DNA of 64,000 nucleotides. It comes from Pseudomonas sp. G.S.17 (GTDB taxonomy: Bacteria > Pseudomonadota > Gammaproteobacteria > Pseudomonadales > Pseudomonadaceae). Where the stretch lies: positions 5,329,501 through 5,393,500 of the forward strand of contig NZ_CP151076.1 in the NCBI RefSeq assembly GCF_038096165.1, read 5' to 3'. Shown piece by piece: positions 39,457 through 49,322 of the stretch. A program made the translations under genes and the position numbers. How positions within the stretch are numbered: position 1 is the stretch's first letter; each line of letters opens with the position of its first letter. The notes under the pieces were generated by a model that saw only the letters and a program-made list of their open reading frames with translations, had not been told where the DNA came from and did no database searches.

Positions 39457-40463
39457 TACTTGACGCCTCGAGCTTGAACCAATAATTCAGACAGCTGATG
39501 CACGGTCATGGCGTACATCACGCTGCGGTTATAACGCGTGATTGCATAAAAATTATTCAGACCCATCCAGTATTCCGGCCCCTTTTCGCCCTCAAGGCGA
39601 AAGGCGGTTACCGGCAGGTCATCGCGCAGCGCATCATGACTCGCCCAACCCAACGCTCGCAACTCCCCAACGGTCTTAACCGGATCAATGCCCGGACTCA
39701 ATCCTTCGTCAACCCGGTCGCCGCGCACATTGGCAAGGCTGACCACCTGCTCGCCAGCGACCCAGCCATGGCGCTTGAAGTAGCTGGCCACGCTGCCGAT
39801 GGCGTCGTCCGGATCGGTCCAGATATTGATGTGGCCGTCGCCGTCGAAATCCACTGCATACGCGCGAAAACTGCTCGGCATGAACTGCGGCAAACCCATG
39901 GCACCTGCATAGGAGCCCTTGAGCGTCAGCGGATCGACCTGCTGTTCGCGGGCCAGCAACAGAAACTCGCGCAGCTCCTTGCGAAAGAAATCGGCACGCG
40001 GCGGATAGTCAAAGCCTAGCGTAGACAGGGCGTCGATGACCCGGTAATTGCCGGTATTGCGCCCGAAAAACGTCTCGACGCCAATAATCGACACGATGAC
40101 CTGGGCCGGAACGCCGTATTCCTGCTCGGCACGGGCCAGCGCGGCCTCGTGCTGACGCCAGAAGTCCACACCTCGCGCGATGCGCGCGTCAGTGATGAAC
40201 ATCGGACGATACTCCTTCCATTGCTTGACCCGCTCGGCCGGCCGGGAAATAGCATCGAGGATCGACTGCTTGCGCTCCACTTCACGAAACACGTCAATCA
40301 ACTGCTCGCCGGCGAAGCCGTAATCGCGAGTCATCTGTGCGACAAACTCGGCAACCTGTGGCGAGCCTTCGTAATCCCCTGCCAATGCCTCTTGAACAGA
40401 TCCAAGGATACCAACCAGGCCGACCAACGGAGCATATCGAGCCCAGTTACGCACTACTTGCAT
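39456..40463 (-). CDS. mltB: Lytic murein transglycosylase B
   Basis: A 335-residue protein. The signal region (about 1-33, YAPLVGLVGILGSVQEALA) lacks a lipobox Cys, so it appears to be a soluble periplasmic form (SltB-like) or simply lipid-free. The SLT_2 domain has VSIIGVETFFGRNTG with the catalytic Glu, SYAGAMGLPQFMPSSF and VDFDGDGHINIWTD. No PG-binding domain is present, unlike the paralogue at 33488. It lies between rodA and rlpA, the standard order. Confidence 0.93.
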   Translation of the reverse strand: MQVVRNWARYAPLVGLVGILGSVQEALAGDYEGSPQVAEFVAQMTRDYGFAGEQLIDVFREVERKQSILDAISRPAERVKQWKEYRPMFITDARIARGVDFWRQHEAALARAEQEYGVPAQVIVSIIGVETFFGRNTGNYRVIDALSTLGFDYPPRADFFRKELREFLLLAREQQVDPLTLKGSYAGAMGLPQFMPSSFRAYAVDFDGDGHINIWTDPDDAIGSVASYFKRHGWVAGEQVVSLANVRGDRVDEGLSPGIDPVKTVGELRALGWASHDALRDDLPVTAFRLEGEKGPEYWMGLNNFYAITRYNRSVMYAMTVHQLSELLVQARGVK

Positions 40464-40480
40464 GGAATTCTTCACCTTAA

Positions 40481-41626
40481 TCAAACCTGTGCGATCCACT
40501 TACGATGTGTGTGAATCGACATCAAAACCCCAAACGCTGACAGTAGGGTTACCAGCGAAGTTCCGCCGTAACTAATGAAGGGCAGCGGCACGCCCACAAC
40601 TGGCAGCAGGCCACTGACCATACCGATGTTGACGAAAACGTAAACAAAAAATGTCATTGTCAGGCTGCCCGCGAGCAATTTGCCGAACAAAGTCTGGGCC
40701 TGAGCGGTGATCACCAGGCCGCGCCCGATCAATAGCAGATAAATCAGCAGCAGCGCGCAAATCCCCACCAGACCGAACTCTTCACCCAATACCGCAATAA
40801 TGAAGTCAGTGTGGCTTTCCGGCAGGAAATCCAGGTGCGACTGGGTGCCCAGCAGCCAACCCTTGCCAAACACGCCGCCCGAACCGATGGCCGCCTTGGA
40901 CTGAATGATGTTCCATCCGGTGCCCAGCGGATCGCTCTCCGGATCAAGGAACGTCAGGATTCGCTGCTTCTGGTAGTCGTGCATGATGAAGAACCACATC
41001 GCCACCGCGACCGGCACGGCAGCAGCAACCACGCTGATGATCCAGCGCCAGCGCAACCCGGCCATGAACAACACGAAGGTCCCAGAGGCCAGAATCAACA
41101 GCGAGGTGCCCAGGTCCGGCTGGCGAACGATGAGGACGAATGGAATGCCGATCAGCGCCAGGCTGACCGCTACATGTTTGAGATGGGGCGGCAGCGTGCG
41201 TTTCGACAAATACCAGGCGATGGTCGTCGGCATGATGATCTTGAGGAATTCCGAAGGCTGGAAACGGATCACGCCGGGTATGTTAATCCAGCGAGTCGCG
41301 CCCATAGCGTTATGACCCATCACATCCACCACCACCAGCAGCAGCACGCCCAGCACATAGAGCACCGGCACCCAGCGCGCCAGGAAGCGCGGTTCAAGCT
41401 GGGCGATAATGACCATCGCCACCAGGCCGATGCCAAACGAACTGGCCTGCTTGATCAGCAAATCCCAGTTCTTGCCGCTGGCCGAATACAGCACGAACAG
41501 GCTACCGGCTGCCAATGTCAGCAACAGAATCAGCAGCGGCCCGTCGATATGAATGCGCTGCAGGAAGGTGGCGCGGCGGCGCATCACATCTTCACTGGAC
41601 AGAATGCGGTCGAAATTACTCTTCAC
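40481..41626 (-). CDS. rodA: Rod-shape protein RodA (SEDS glycosyltransferase)
   Basis: A 381-residue SEDS polymerase with ten membrane helices. SEDS signatures include GATRWINIPGVIRFQPSEFL, RQPDLGTSLLIL, FLPESHTDFIIAVLGEEFG (with the catalytic Asp region) and PFISYGGTSL. Two GTG codons (41632 and 41626) could start it; both overlap the mrdA stop region, and 41626 gives MKSNFDRIL. It polymerises lateral-wall glycan with PBP2. Confidence 0.95.
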   Translation of the reverse strand: MKSNFDRILSSEDVMRRRATFLQRIHIDGPLLILLLTLAAGSLFVLYSASGKNWDLLIKQASSFGIGLVAMVIIAQLEPRFLARWVPVLYVLGVLLLVVVDVMGHNAMGATRWINIPGVIRFQPSEFLKIIMPTTIAWYLSKRTLPPHLKHVAVSLALIGIPFVLIVRQPDLGTSLLILASGTFVLFMAGLRWRWIISVVAAAVPVAVAMWFFIMHDYQKQRILTFLDPESDPLGTGWNIIQSKAAIGSGGVFGKGWLLGTQSHLDFLPESHTDFIIAVLGEEFGLVGICALLLIYLLLIGRGLVITAQAQTLFGKLLAGSLTMTFFVYVFVNIGMVSGLLPVVGVPLPFISYGGTSLVTLLSAFGVLMSIHTHRKWIAQV

Positions 41627-43517
41627 GGGCACTGGCCGCAGTCTCCACAGGTGTTAGGCCGGCGTACTCAGGCTTGAGCGTGCCGTCGGGATTGAGCAGC
41701 CAGGCGTCCATGACCTGACGAACCACGGGAGCAGCGACGCCGGAACCCGACTCGCCGTTCTCCACCATGACGGCGACCACGATCTTCGGGTTGTCGGCTG
41801 GCGCGAAACCTACGAACAAGGCGTGGTCTCGATGGCGCTCTTGAACCTTGGAGCGGTCATATTTTTCGCCTTGCTTGATCGCCACGACCTGGGCGGTACC
41901 GCTTTTCCCGGCAATCCGGTACTGCGCGCCAATCGCCGCCTTGCGGGCCGTGCCGCGCGCACCGTGCATGACCTGCTGCATGCCATGGTTGACCTTGGCC
42001 CAATCCGACGGATCGCGCAGCACGATGTCCGGCATCGGGTTTTCATCAACAGGCGGCTGGCCTTCGATGGTTTTGGCCAGATGCGGACGATTCCACTTGC
42101 CCTTGTTGGCCACCAGCGCAGTGGCCTGGGCCAGTTGCAACGGCGTGGCCTGCATGTAGCCCTGACCGATCCCGAGGATCAAGGTCTCGCCAGGGAACCA
42201 GGCCTGGCGGCGGGTCGCGCGCTTCCAGTCCCGGGATGGCATCAGGCCAGGAGACTCTTCGAACATGTCCAGCGACACTTTTTGGCCGATGCCGAACTTG
42301 TTCATATACGTGGCCAGTCGGTCGATGCCGATCTTGTGCGCCAAATCGTAAAAATAGGTGTCATTGGAGCGCATGATCGCGGTGTCCAGATCGACCCAGC
42401 CATCGCCGGTACGGTTCCAGTTGCGGTATTTGTGATCGTAATTGGGCAGCTGATAGAAGCCGGGGTCGAAGACCCGTGTCGAAGCGGTCACCACACCGGA
42501 GTCCAAACCGGCAATCGCCACGGCGGGTTTGATGGTCGATCCTGGCGGATACAGGCCGCGCAGAACTCGGTTGAACAGCGGTCTATCAATCGAATCGCGC
42601 AGTTCAGCGTAGGCCTTGAAGCTGATACCGGTCACGAACAGGTTCGGGTCGAAACTCGGCGCACTGACCATCGCCAGGACTTCGCCCGTCGCTGGGTCGA
42701 GGGCGACGATTGCGCCGCGACGCCCGCCCAGCGCCGCTTCTGCGGCTTGCTGCAGTTTTATGTCGAGGCTGAGCACGATGTCCTTGCCCGGCACCGGATC
42801 GGTCCGTTTGAGGACACGCAACACACGACCCCGGGCATTGGTTTCGACTTCTTCGTAGCCGACCTGACCATGCAGTTCGGGTTCGTAGAAACGCTCGATG
42901 CCAGTCTTGCCAATGTGATGGGTGCCGCTATAGGCCACGGGATCGAGGCTTTTCAGCTCTTTCTCGTTGATCCGGCCCATGTAACCCACCGAGTGCGCAA
43001 AATGCGACCCCTCGGGATAATGCCGCACCAGCTGCGCCACCACTTCAACGCCCGGAAGGCGGAACTGGTTGACGGCCACTCTGGCAATTTGTTCTTCGGT
43101 GAGCTCAAACAGAATCGGCACCGGCTCAAACGGCCGTCGCCCTTGCTTCATGCGTTTTTCGAAAATGGAACGGTCGTCCGGCGTCAGCTCCAGCACTTCG
43201 ACGATGGTATCGAGCACCTGGGACCAGTCGCCGGAACGCTCGCGGGTCATGCTCAGGCTGAAACTGGGCCGGTTATCGGCCACCACCACGCCATTGCGGT
43301 CAAAGATCAAGCCCCGGCTGGGAGGGATCGGCTGGACATGAACCCGGTTGTTTTCCGACAGGGTCGAGTGATACTCGTACTGGATGACCTGCAGGAAATA
43401 CAGCCGCGCCACCAGCACGCAAATCAGCACTACGACAGCCACAGCTCCGACCACGACCCGGCCGCGCACCAGACGTGCGTCTTTCTCATGGTCTTTTAGG
43501 CGGATCGGCTGAGACAT
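41616..43517 (-). CDS. mrdA: Penicillin-binding protein 2
   Basis: A 633-residue class B PBP, the transpeptidase partner of RodA. One N-terminal membrane helix (about 20-43) is followed by the pedestal domain (GLIFDRNGVVVADNRPSF). The active-site Ser is about residue 327 in PPGSTIKP, with SNDTYFYDLA and KSGTAQV downstream. It overlaps rodA by about ten bases and follows rlmH by 12 bases. Confidence 0.96.
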   Translation of the reverse strand: MSQPIRLKDHEKDARLVRGRVVVGAVAVVVLICVLVARLYFLQVIQYEYHSTLSENNRVHVQPIPPSRGLIFDRNGVVVADNRPSFSLSMTRERSGDWSQVLDTIVEVLELTPDDRSIFEKRMKQGRRPFEPVPILFELTEEQIARVAVNQFRLPGVEVVAQLVRHYPEGSHFAHSVGYMGRINEKELKSLDPVAYSGTHHIGKTGIERFYEPELHGQVGYEEVETNARGRVLRVLKRTDPVPGKDIVLSLDIKLQQAAEAALGGRRGAIVALDPATGEVLAMVSAPSFDPNLFVTGISFKAYAELRDSIDRPLFNRVLRGLYPPGSTIKPAVAIAGLDSGVVTASTRVFDPGFYQLPNYDHKYRNWNRTGDGWVDLDTAIMRSNDTYFYDLAHKIGIDRLATYMNKFGIGQKVSLDMFEESPGLMPSRDWKRATRRQAWFPGETLILGIGQGYMQATPLQLAQATALVANKGKWNRPHLAKTIEGQPPVDENPMPDIVLRDPSDWAKVNHGMQQVMHGARGTARKAAIGAQYRIAGKSGTAQVVAIKQGEKYDRSKVQERHRDHALFVGFAPADNPKIVVAVMVENGESGSGVAAPVVRQVMDAWLLNPDGTLKPEYAGLTPVETAASAREE

Positions 43518-43529
43518 TAGGGCGCAGTG

Positions 43530-43997
43530 CTATTTGTGATAAGGGTGCCCGGACAGAACTGTCCAGGCGCGGTAGATCTGCTCGCCAATCAGGATGCGCA
43601 CCAGCGGATGCGGCAGGGTCAGCGGCGACAATGACCAGCGCTGATCACTGCGCGCGCAGACTTCCGGCGCCAGCCCTTCGGGCCCGCCGACCATGAAGTT
43701 CACAGTACGCGAGTCCAGACGCCAGCGCTCAAGCTCAACCGCCAGTTGCTCGGTGCTCCAGGGTTTGCCGTGGACCTCAAGGGTCACGATCCGCTCGCCC
43801 GGCTGCACTTTGGCCAGCATGGCTTCGCCTTCCTGACGGATGAAGCGCGCCACGTCGGCATTCTTGCCACGGGTATTGAGCGGAATCTCCACCAGATCGA
43901 GCGCCAGTTCGGATGGCAGACGCTTGGCATACTCGTGCCAACCTTCCTCCACCCACTTGGGCATGCGCGAACCGACCGCGATCAGACGCAGACGCAC
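43530..43997 (-). CDS. rlmH: 23S rRNA m3Psi1915 methyltransferase RlmH
   Basis: A 155-residue SPOUT methyltransferase starting from GTG ([15 protein letters not shown]). The SAM knot motifs [30 protein letters not shown] and the C-terminal [18 protein letters not shown] are complete. It acts on helix 69 of 23S rRNA in whole ribosomes. rsfS is 9 bases upstream. Confidence 0.96.
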   Translation of the reverse strand: MRLRLIAVGSRMPKWVEEGWHEYAKRLPSELALDLVEIPLNTRGKNADVARFIRQEGEAMLAKVQPGERIVTLEVHGKPWSTEQLAVELERWRLDSRTVNFMVGGPEGLAPEVCARSDQRWSLSPLTLPHPLVRILIGEQIYRAWTVLSGHPYHK

Positions 43998-44006
43998 AAC
44001 GACCTC

Positions 44007-44429
44007 TTACTGCTGGTCTTTGTTGAGCTTGTTGAAATGCTCATGGCCAACTTCAGGGCTGTGGTGCTTGGCATCCGCCGCACGGCTTTGCTCAGCACCC
44101 TGCCACAGACGCTCAAGGTCATAGAACTGACGGGCATTGGCGGTCATCACGTGAACGATGACGTCACCCAGGTCCAGCAGCACCCAGTCGCTGTCGCCCT
44201 TGCCTTCTTCGCTCAGCGATTTCAGGCCGGCAGCCTTGACCTTGTCACGCACGCTATCAACCAGTGCGTTCAACTGACGGTTGGAAGTACCGGTGCAGAT
44301 CAGCATGTAGTCGGCGATGCTGGTTTTGTCGCGTACATCGATGGTTTGAATGTCGGTGCCTTTGACGTCTTCCAGCGCTGCAATTGCAATCTGGACGACT
44401 TCTTCACTGCTCATTTTTTGCTTTGTCAT
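44007..44429 (-). CDS. rsfS: Ribosomal silencing factor RsfS
   Basis: A 140-residue protein with the Iojap/RsfS domain (about 8-112): DIQTIDVRDKTSIADYMLIC, GTSNRQLNALVDSV, and DSDWVLLDLGDVIVHVM. The tail beyond 115 is a variable polar extension. It binds L14 and blocks subunit joining under nutrient limitation. An internal ATG five codons on is an alternative start. Confidence 0.95.
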   Translation of the reverse strand: MTKQKMSSEEVVQIAIAALEDVKGTDIQTIDVRDKTSIADYMLICTGTSNRQLNALVDSVRDKVKAAGLKSLSEEGKGDSDWVLLDLGDVIVHVMTANARQFYDLERLWQGAEQSRAADAKHHSPEVGHEHFNKLNKDQQ

Positions 44430-44502
44430 AAAAAACTCAATTTGCTCGTATGTGTGGAAACGCCAAAACGCTTATCGATTAAAGCTGTTGTGGGGCGTTC
44501 CC

Positions 44503-45150
44503 TCAGTTTTTCGGCGCATGGTACAGCCCGTGCGCTTCGATATAGGCCAGTACCGCGTCTGGCACCAGATAACGTACCGACTTCCCGCTGGCCAGCAGTT
44601 GGCGGATCTGGGTGGCAGACACGGATAACGGTGTCTGCCAGACGAATGTAATGTGTCCGCCCGGCCCTTTCAGGGCCTTCGGATCGCTGACTGCGCGTGC
44701 CGCCAGCAGATTGCGCATGGCATCCGGCGACTCGCTGTCCGCGTCCGGGCGCTGCAGCACCACGATATGGCAGTGCTCCAACAGTTCATCCCAACGATGC
44801 CAGGTTGGCAGCCCACAAAAGGCATCCCAACCCAGCAACAGGAATAACTGGTCCTGCGCGGCCAGCTCGGCCCGCGTCGATTCCAGCGTATCAATGGTGT
44901 AGGACGGCTTGTCCCGCTTCAACTCGCGGTCATCCACCGTCAAGGGCGGCACGCCGACAACCGCGCATTCGACCATCGCCAGACGATCCTGCGCAGACAC
45001 ACTCGGCGTATCGCGATGAGGCGGCCGGGCGCTGGGCGTCAGGCGTAACTCATCCAGTTCAAGCAACGCGGCGACTTCCAGCGCACCGCGCAAATGACCG
45101 ATGTGCACGGGGTCAAAGGTGCCACCCAGAATCCCGATGCGTTTGGGCAT
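44503..45150 (-). CDS. nadD: Nicotinate-nucleotide adenylyltransferase NadD
   Basis: A 215-residue enzyme adenylating NaMN. The nucleotidyltransferase motif is [13 protein letters not shown] (about 9-21) and the second motif [22 protein letters not shown]. The ATG at 45150 gives the family N-terminus [10 protein letters not shown] but lacks a clear ribosome binding site. A TTG at 45183, ten bases after an AGGAG, would add 11 residues and overlap the proA stop, and may be the true start. Confidence 0.92.
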   Translation of the reverse strand: MPKRIGILGGTFDPVHIGHLRGALEVAALLELDELRLTPSARPPHRDTPSVSAQDRLAMVECAVVGVPPLTVDDRELKRDKPSYTIDTLESTRAELAAQDQLFLLLGWDAFCGLPTWHRWDELLEHCHIVVLQRPDADSESPDAMRNLLAARAVSDPKALKGPGGHITFVWQTPLSVSATQIRQLLASGKSVRYLVPDAVLAYIEAHGLYHAPKN

Positions 45151-45184
45151 AAGCGCAGCGGCGTGCCGTTCAGGCTCGCTCAAG

Positions 45185-46456
45185 TCAGGCTGGCTCCTGT
45201 CCACGCAGCTGGCCATCACCGATCACGATGTACTTCTCGCAGGTCAGACCTTCGAGACCGACCGGACCGCGGGCGTGCAGCTTATCAGTAGAAATGCCGA
45301 TCTCGGCACCCAATCCGTATTCGAAGCCATCAGCGAAGCTGGTCGGTGCGTTGACCATCACCGAACTGGAGTCGACTTCGGCCATGAAGCGCCGCACTTG
45401 TCCCTGATGATCGGAGACGATGGCATCGCTGTGATGCGAGCCATAGTGATTGATGTGTTCGATGGCCTGATCCAGCCCGGTCACGATCCGGATCGACAGA
45501 ATCGCTGCCAGGTACTCGGTATTCCAGTCTTCTTCGGTGGCAACGTTCGCCTCGATCAACTCGCGGGTACGCTCGCAACCACGCAGTTCAACGCCTTTTT
45601 CGCGGAACTGGGCAGCCATCTGCGGCAGGAACTCGGCTGCGATGGTCTGATCGACCAGCAGGGTTTCCATGGCGCCACATATCCCGTAACGATAAGTCTT
45701 GGCGTTGAACGCAATGCGCTGAGCTTTCGGCAAATCCGCATGAGCGCTGACATACACGTGGCAAATGCCGTCCAGATGCTTGATGACCGGCACCCGTGCG
45801 TCACGGCTGACGCGTTCGATCAAGCCTTTGCCGCCACGCGGCACGATGACGTCGACGAACTCGGGCATGGTGATCAACGCACCGACGGCGGCGCGGTCTG
45901 TGGTTTCCACTACCTGAACGACGGCAGCCGGCAAACCGGCTTCGGCCAGGCCGCGCTGGATGCAGGCGGCAATCGCCTGGTTCGAATGAATCGCCTCGGA
46001 ACCCCCGCGCAGGATGGTCGCGTTGCCAGACTTCAGGCACAGGCTCGCGGCATCGATGGTCACGTTGGGCCGCGACTCGTAGATGATCCCGACCACGCCC
46101 AGCGGCACGCGCATCTTGCCCACCTGAATACCGGACGGGCGAAAGCTCATGTCGCGGATCGCGCCGATCGGGTCCGGAAGGTTCGCTACCTGACGCAACC
46201 CGACGATCATGCTGTCGATCCGTGCGGGGGTCAGGGCCAGACGCTCAAGCATTGCCGGCTCAAGACCATTGGCGCGGCCGGCGGCCAGGTCCATGTCATT
46301 GGCAGCAGACAATTGAGCGCGGGCGTCATCCAGAGCGGCAGCGGTGGCCAATAGCGCGCGGTTTTTCTGCGCAGTGCTGGCACGGCCGATCACTCGCGAA
46401 GCTTCGCGGGCGGCTTGACCCAGGCGGGTCATGTAGTCAAGAACAGACTCAGTCAT
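45185..46456 (-). CDS. proA: Gamma-glutamyl phosphate reductase
   Basis: A 423-residue enzyme of proline synthesis. ALDH-like fold with [48 protein letters not shown] and the catalytic Cys in [32 protein letters not shown] is conserved. It leads the run nadD-rsfS-rlmH-mrdA-rodA-mltB-rlpA. Confidence 0.96.
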   Translation of the reverse strand: MTESVLDYMTRLGQAAREASRVIGRASTAQKNRALLATAAALDDARAQLSAANDMDLAAGRANGLEPAMLERLALTPARIDSMIVGLRQVANLPDPIGAIRDMSFRPSGIQVGKMRVPLGVVGIIYESRPNVTIDAASLCLKSGNATILRGGSEAIHSNQAIAACIQRGLAEAGLPAAVVQVVETTDRAAVGALITMPEFVDVIVPRGGKGLIERVSRDARVPVIKHLDGICHVYVSAHADLPKAQRIAFNAKTYRYGICGAMETLLVDQTIAAEFLPQMAAQFREKGVELRGCERTRELIEANVATEEDWNTEYLAAILSIRIVTGLDQAIEHINHYGSHHSDAIVSDHQGQVRRFMAEVDSSSVMVNAPTSFADGFEYGLGAEIGISTDKLHARGPVGLEGLTCEKYIVIGDGQLRGQEPA

Positions 46457-46706
46457 GGTCTCAGAGGTCTTGGCATAGAGGAAAGCGGCCGATTATAGCT
46501 GTCAAGCGCCGCTAACGACAGCGGTGACAGGCGGATGGTCGAGAACAGTGCAAAAACGAGGGGTGGTGGATCAATTCTGGGCCGATTGCCCTTGATGCGA
46601 TCCGTTGGAGCGAGGCCGGAGGATATCTAACTCTGCACTATTCAGCTCCAATTAAGACTGAGGTTGCTATCATCACCGCCCACCCGCCGCCACTTCATGT
46701 GTCCCC

Positions 46707-47378
46707 ATGCCTGACGCCCTTCCCGACAGTTTTTTCCATCGCGACGCACAAGTGCTGGCCCGAGCGCTGTTGGGCAAGGTGATTCGACATAAGGTCGGCA
46801 AACTCTGGCTGGCGGCGCGGATTATCGAGACCGAAGCCTATTACTGCGCCGAGAAAGGCAGTCACGCGTCGCTGGGCTACACCGAGAAGCGCAAAGCACT
46901 GTTTCTCGACGGTGGTCACATCTATATGTATTACGCCCGGGGCGGCGACTCACTGAACTTCAGTGCCGAAGGCCCGGGCAATGCAGTGCTGATCAAATCC
47001 GCCTTCCCATGGGTCGACGACGTATCGGACGCCAACAGCCTTGCGCAAATGCAATTGAATAACCCGGACGCCAGCGGCGCGATCCGCCCAGCCGAACGGC
47101 TGTGTTCCGGCCAGACCCTGCTGTGCAAGGCGCTGGGCCTGAAAGTGCCGATGTGGGACGCCAGGCGCTTCGATCCCGAGCAACTGCTGGTCGAGGACGT
47201 AAACCAGAACCCGCGTCAGATTATTCAGACCACACGCCTGGGCATCCCGACCGGCCGTGACGAACATCTTCTGTACCGCTTCGTCGACGCTCAATACGCT
47301 CGCTTCTGTACGCGGAACCCGCTGCGCCGTGGTCAGGTCGAAGGCCGCGACTACTTTTTAATCGATCAAGGAAAATGA
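46707..47378 (+). CDS. DNA-3-methyladenine glycosylase, AAG/MPG type
   Basis: A 223-residue member of the AAG (Mpg) superfamily, not AlkA or Tag. ARALLGKVIRHKV at about 18-30 is followed by the catalytic Glu region ARIIETEAYY, then HIYMYYARGGDSLNFS and AVLIKSAFP. The DNA-intercalating Tyr region and the C-terminal RCT-type strand (GRDEHLLYRFVDAQ) are present. It removes alkylated purines and is a base-excision repair enzyme. The next gene begins 3 bases after its stop. Confidence 0.9.
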   Translation: MPDALPDSFFHRDAQVLARALLGKVIRHKVGKLWLAARIIETEAYYCAEKGSHASLGYTEKRKALFLDGGHIYMYYARGGDSLNFSAEGPGNAVLIKSAFPWVDDVSDANSLAQMQLNNPDASGAIRPAERLCSGQTLLCKALGLKVPMWDARRFDPEQLLVEDVNQNPRQIIQTTRLGIPTGRDEHLLYRFVDAQYARFCTRNPLRRGQVEGRDYFLIDQGK

Positions 47379-47381
47379 CCC

Positions 47382-48698
47382 ATGGGGCCATGGCTCGATA
47401 GCATCACCGGTTGGCTGGCGGCAAACCCTTCGTGGCTGAGCGTGGCCATTTTCGTGGTGGCATTTATCGAGTGTCTGGCCATCGCCGGGATCATCGTGCC
47501 CGGCACGGTTTTGCTGTTTGCCGTCGCCGCTTTGGCGGGTAGCGGCGTGCTGCCGCTGGGTGAAGTCTTGCTGCTGGGGTTTGTCGGCGGATTGCTGGGC
47601 GATGCGATTTCTTATTTCCTGGGCCGCAAGTTTCACCAAAACATCCGCCGCCTGCCGGGCCTGCGCCATCACCCCGAATGGATCGGCGGCGCCGAGACTT
47701 ACTTTCAGCGCTACGGCATTGCCAGCTTGCTGGTCGGGCGCTTCATCGGTCCGCTACGGCCCATGCTGCCGATGGTGGCCGGCATGTTCGACATGCCATT
47801 CCCGCGCTTCGCCGCGGTCAGCGTCATCGCGGCGGCGGGATGGTCGATTGTCTACCTGCTGCCGGGTTGGGCCGCAGGTGCGGCGGTTCGTCTGCCGTTG
47901 CCGGAAGGTTTCTGGCCGCAGGCAGCGGTGGTCGGTGGCGGCATGGCCGTGCTGCTCGCCGTGGCTGTGCAAAGCAGTCTGCGCGCCAAGCGTTACGCCA
48001 CCAAGGTCATTGCGGTGGTCGCCGGGATCATGTTGGGCGGCCTGTTTCTCGGCTGGCCGTACCTGACCCGGTTCGATAACGGGCTGATGACCCTGGTGCA
48101 AGAACATCGCAGCGCCGCAGTCGATGACTTTGTGATCGTCGTGACCGGGCTGGGAGATTTCCGCACGCAGTTTTTTGCCGCTGCGCTGTTGCTGGCCCTG
48201 CTGCTGATCACCAGACAATGGCGTCATGCCCTGTTTGCCGGGGCCACGACCCTGGGTTGCGCCATCGTCAATGGCAGCATGAAATACATCTTCGCCCGCG
48301 CCCGCCCGGAAGTGCTGCTCGAACCCCTCACCACTTACAGCATGCCCAGCGGTCACAGTTCGGCGGCGTTTGGCTTGTTCATGACCCTGGCGGTGCTGGC
48401 TGGTCGCGGGCAACCGGTGCGCTTGCGCCTGACCTGGCTGTTGTTGGGCGGCATACCGGCGCTGTCGATTGCCATGTCACGGGTGTATCTGGGCGTGCAC
48501 TGGCCGACGGACGTACTGGCCGGGATGATGCTGGCGTTCTGCGTGTGCGCCGCCAGCCTGGCCTTCGTCCAGCGCGACACGTCGTTGAACGCCCTGCCGG
48601 TGCGGGTCTGGTGGCTGATCCTGCCGGCGCTGGTCGCGCTGTTCAGCGCCTTTGCCTTGCATTCGCTGCCCCATGCGATCTTGCGCTATCAGTATTGA
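47382..48698 (+). CDS. DedA-PAP2 fusion membrane protein
   Basis: A 438-residue two-part membrane protein. Residues about 1-200 are a DedA/SNARE-associated domain (GIIVPGTVLLFAVAALAGSG, GDAISYFLGRKF, GRFIGPLRPMLPMVAGMFDM). Residues about 215-435 are a PAP2 phosphatase with KYIFARARPE (motif 1), YSMPSGHSSAAFGL (motif 2) and SRVYLGVHWPTDVLAG (motif 3), all catalytic His and Arg intact. Such fusions are thought to flip and dephosphorylate lipid carriers such as undecaprenyl pyrophosphate. AAGGA lies before the ATG, and the glycosylase gene is immediately upstream. Confidence 0.9.
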   Translation: MGPWLDSITGWLAANPSWLSVAIFVVAFIECLAIAGIIVPGTVLLFAVAALAGSGVLPLGEVLLLGFVGGLLGDAISYFLGRKFHQNIRRLPGLRHHPEWIGGAETYFQRYGIASLLVGRFIGPLRPMLPMVAGMFDMPFPRFAAVSVIAAAGWSIVYLLPGWAAGAAVRLPLPEGFWPQAAVVGGGMAVLLAVAVQSSLRAKRYATKVIAVVAGIMLGGLFLGWPYLTRFDNGLMTLVQEHRSAAVDDFVIVVTGLGDFRTQFFAAALLLALLLITRQWRHALFAGATTLGCAIVNGSMKYIFARARPEVLLEPLTTYSMPSGHSSAAFGLFMTLAVLAGRGQPVRLRLTWLLLGGIPALSIAMSRVYLGVHWPTDVLAGMMLAFCVCAASLAFVQRDTSLNALPVRVWWLILPALVALFSAFALHSLPHAILRYQY

Positions 48699-48719
48699 TG
48701 CCCAACGCAGGCCGGCCGC

Positions 48720-49310
48720 TCAGGCCTGCAGATCGCCTTGCATTTCATCGAGCAGATCCTGGATCGCATCGAGACGCTCTTCGGCGTCATCGATTTCCAG
48801 CAACTCGATCTTGTCTTCCTCGGTGAACGGCAGCAGATACGCCAACTGATTGGCCAGTGACTGCTGGCCGCTGGCGGTCAGGCCCATGTTCAGCGCAGCC
48901 ACCATCGGATGCTCGGCCAGGGCGGCGAGCAAGGCGACCAGATCGGCATCTTCTTCCTGTAATGGCCGCTCTTGCGGCTCGTCCAGCCATTGCACCTGGG
49001 CGAGCAGCAATTGGTCGCGCTGGGTCTCGGTGCTGAGCACGCGAAAACGCCGCCCGCCCTCCACGCGAATACCCAGCAGGCCATTGTCCTGTTGCTGGAA
49101 GTCACGCACCAATGCCTCGCAGCCGATCAGTGAATAACCCGCCGGTACCTCACCGACTTCTTTACCTTCGGTGATGCACACCACGCCAAAGCCTTCGCCT
49201 TGTTTCATGCAGCGGCTGATCATGTCCAGATAGCGCGCTTCGAACAGTTGCAGATCAAGCACGCAACCCGGAAACAGCACAGCGTTAAGTGGAAAAAGCG
49301 GCAACGTCAT
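48720..49310 (-). CDS. Lon N-terminal (LAN/PUA-like) domain protein
   Basis: A 196-residue protein made of the Lon substrate-binding domain alone (TLPLFPLNAVLFPGCVLDLQLFEARYLDM at the N-terminus, then GFGVVCI and GCEALV). There is no ATPase or protease part, so it is not Lon itself. The C-terminal part is helical and acidic. Function unknown; related stand-alone proteins are common in Pseudomonas. Confidence 0.88.
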   Translation of the reverse strand: MTLPLFPLNAVLFPGCVLDLQLFEARYLDMISRCMKQGEGFGVVCITEGKEVGEVPAGYSLIGCEALVRDFQQQDNGLLGIRVEGGRRFRVLSTETQRDQLLLAQVQWLDEPQERPLQEEDADLVALLAALAEHPMVAALNMGLTASGQQSLANQLAYLLPFTEEDKIELLEIDDAEERLDAIQDLLDEMQGDLQA

Positions 49311-49322
49311 ACCAGAGCACCT

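Noticed and set aside
46601..46620. REP-like half element (GTTGGAGCGAGGC)
   Set aside because: A single truncated unit without a partner; too short to call as a repeat feature.
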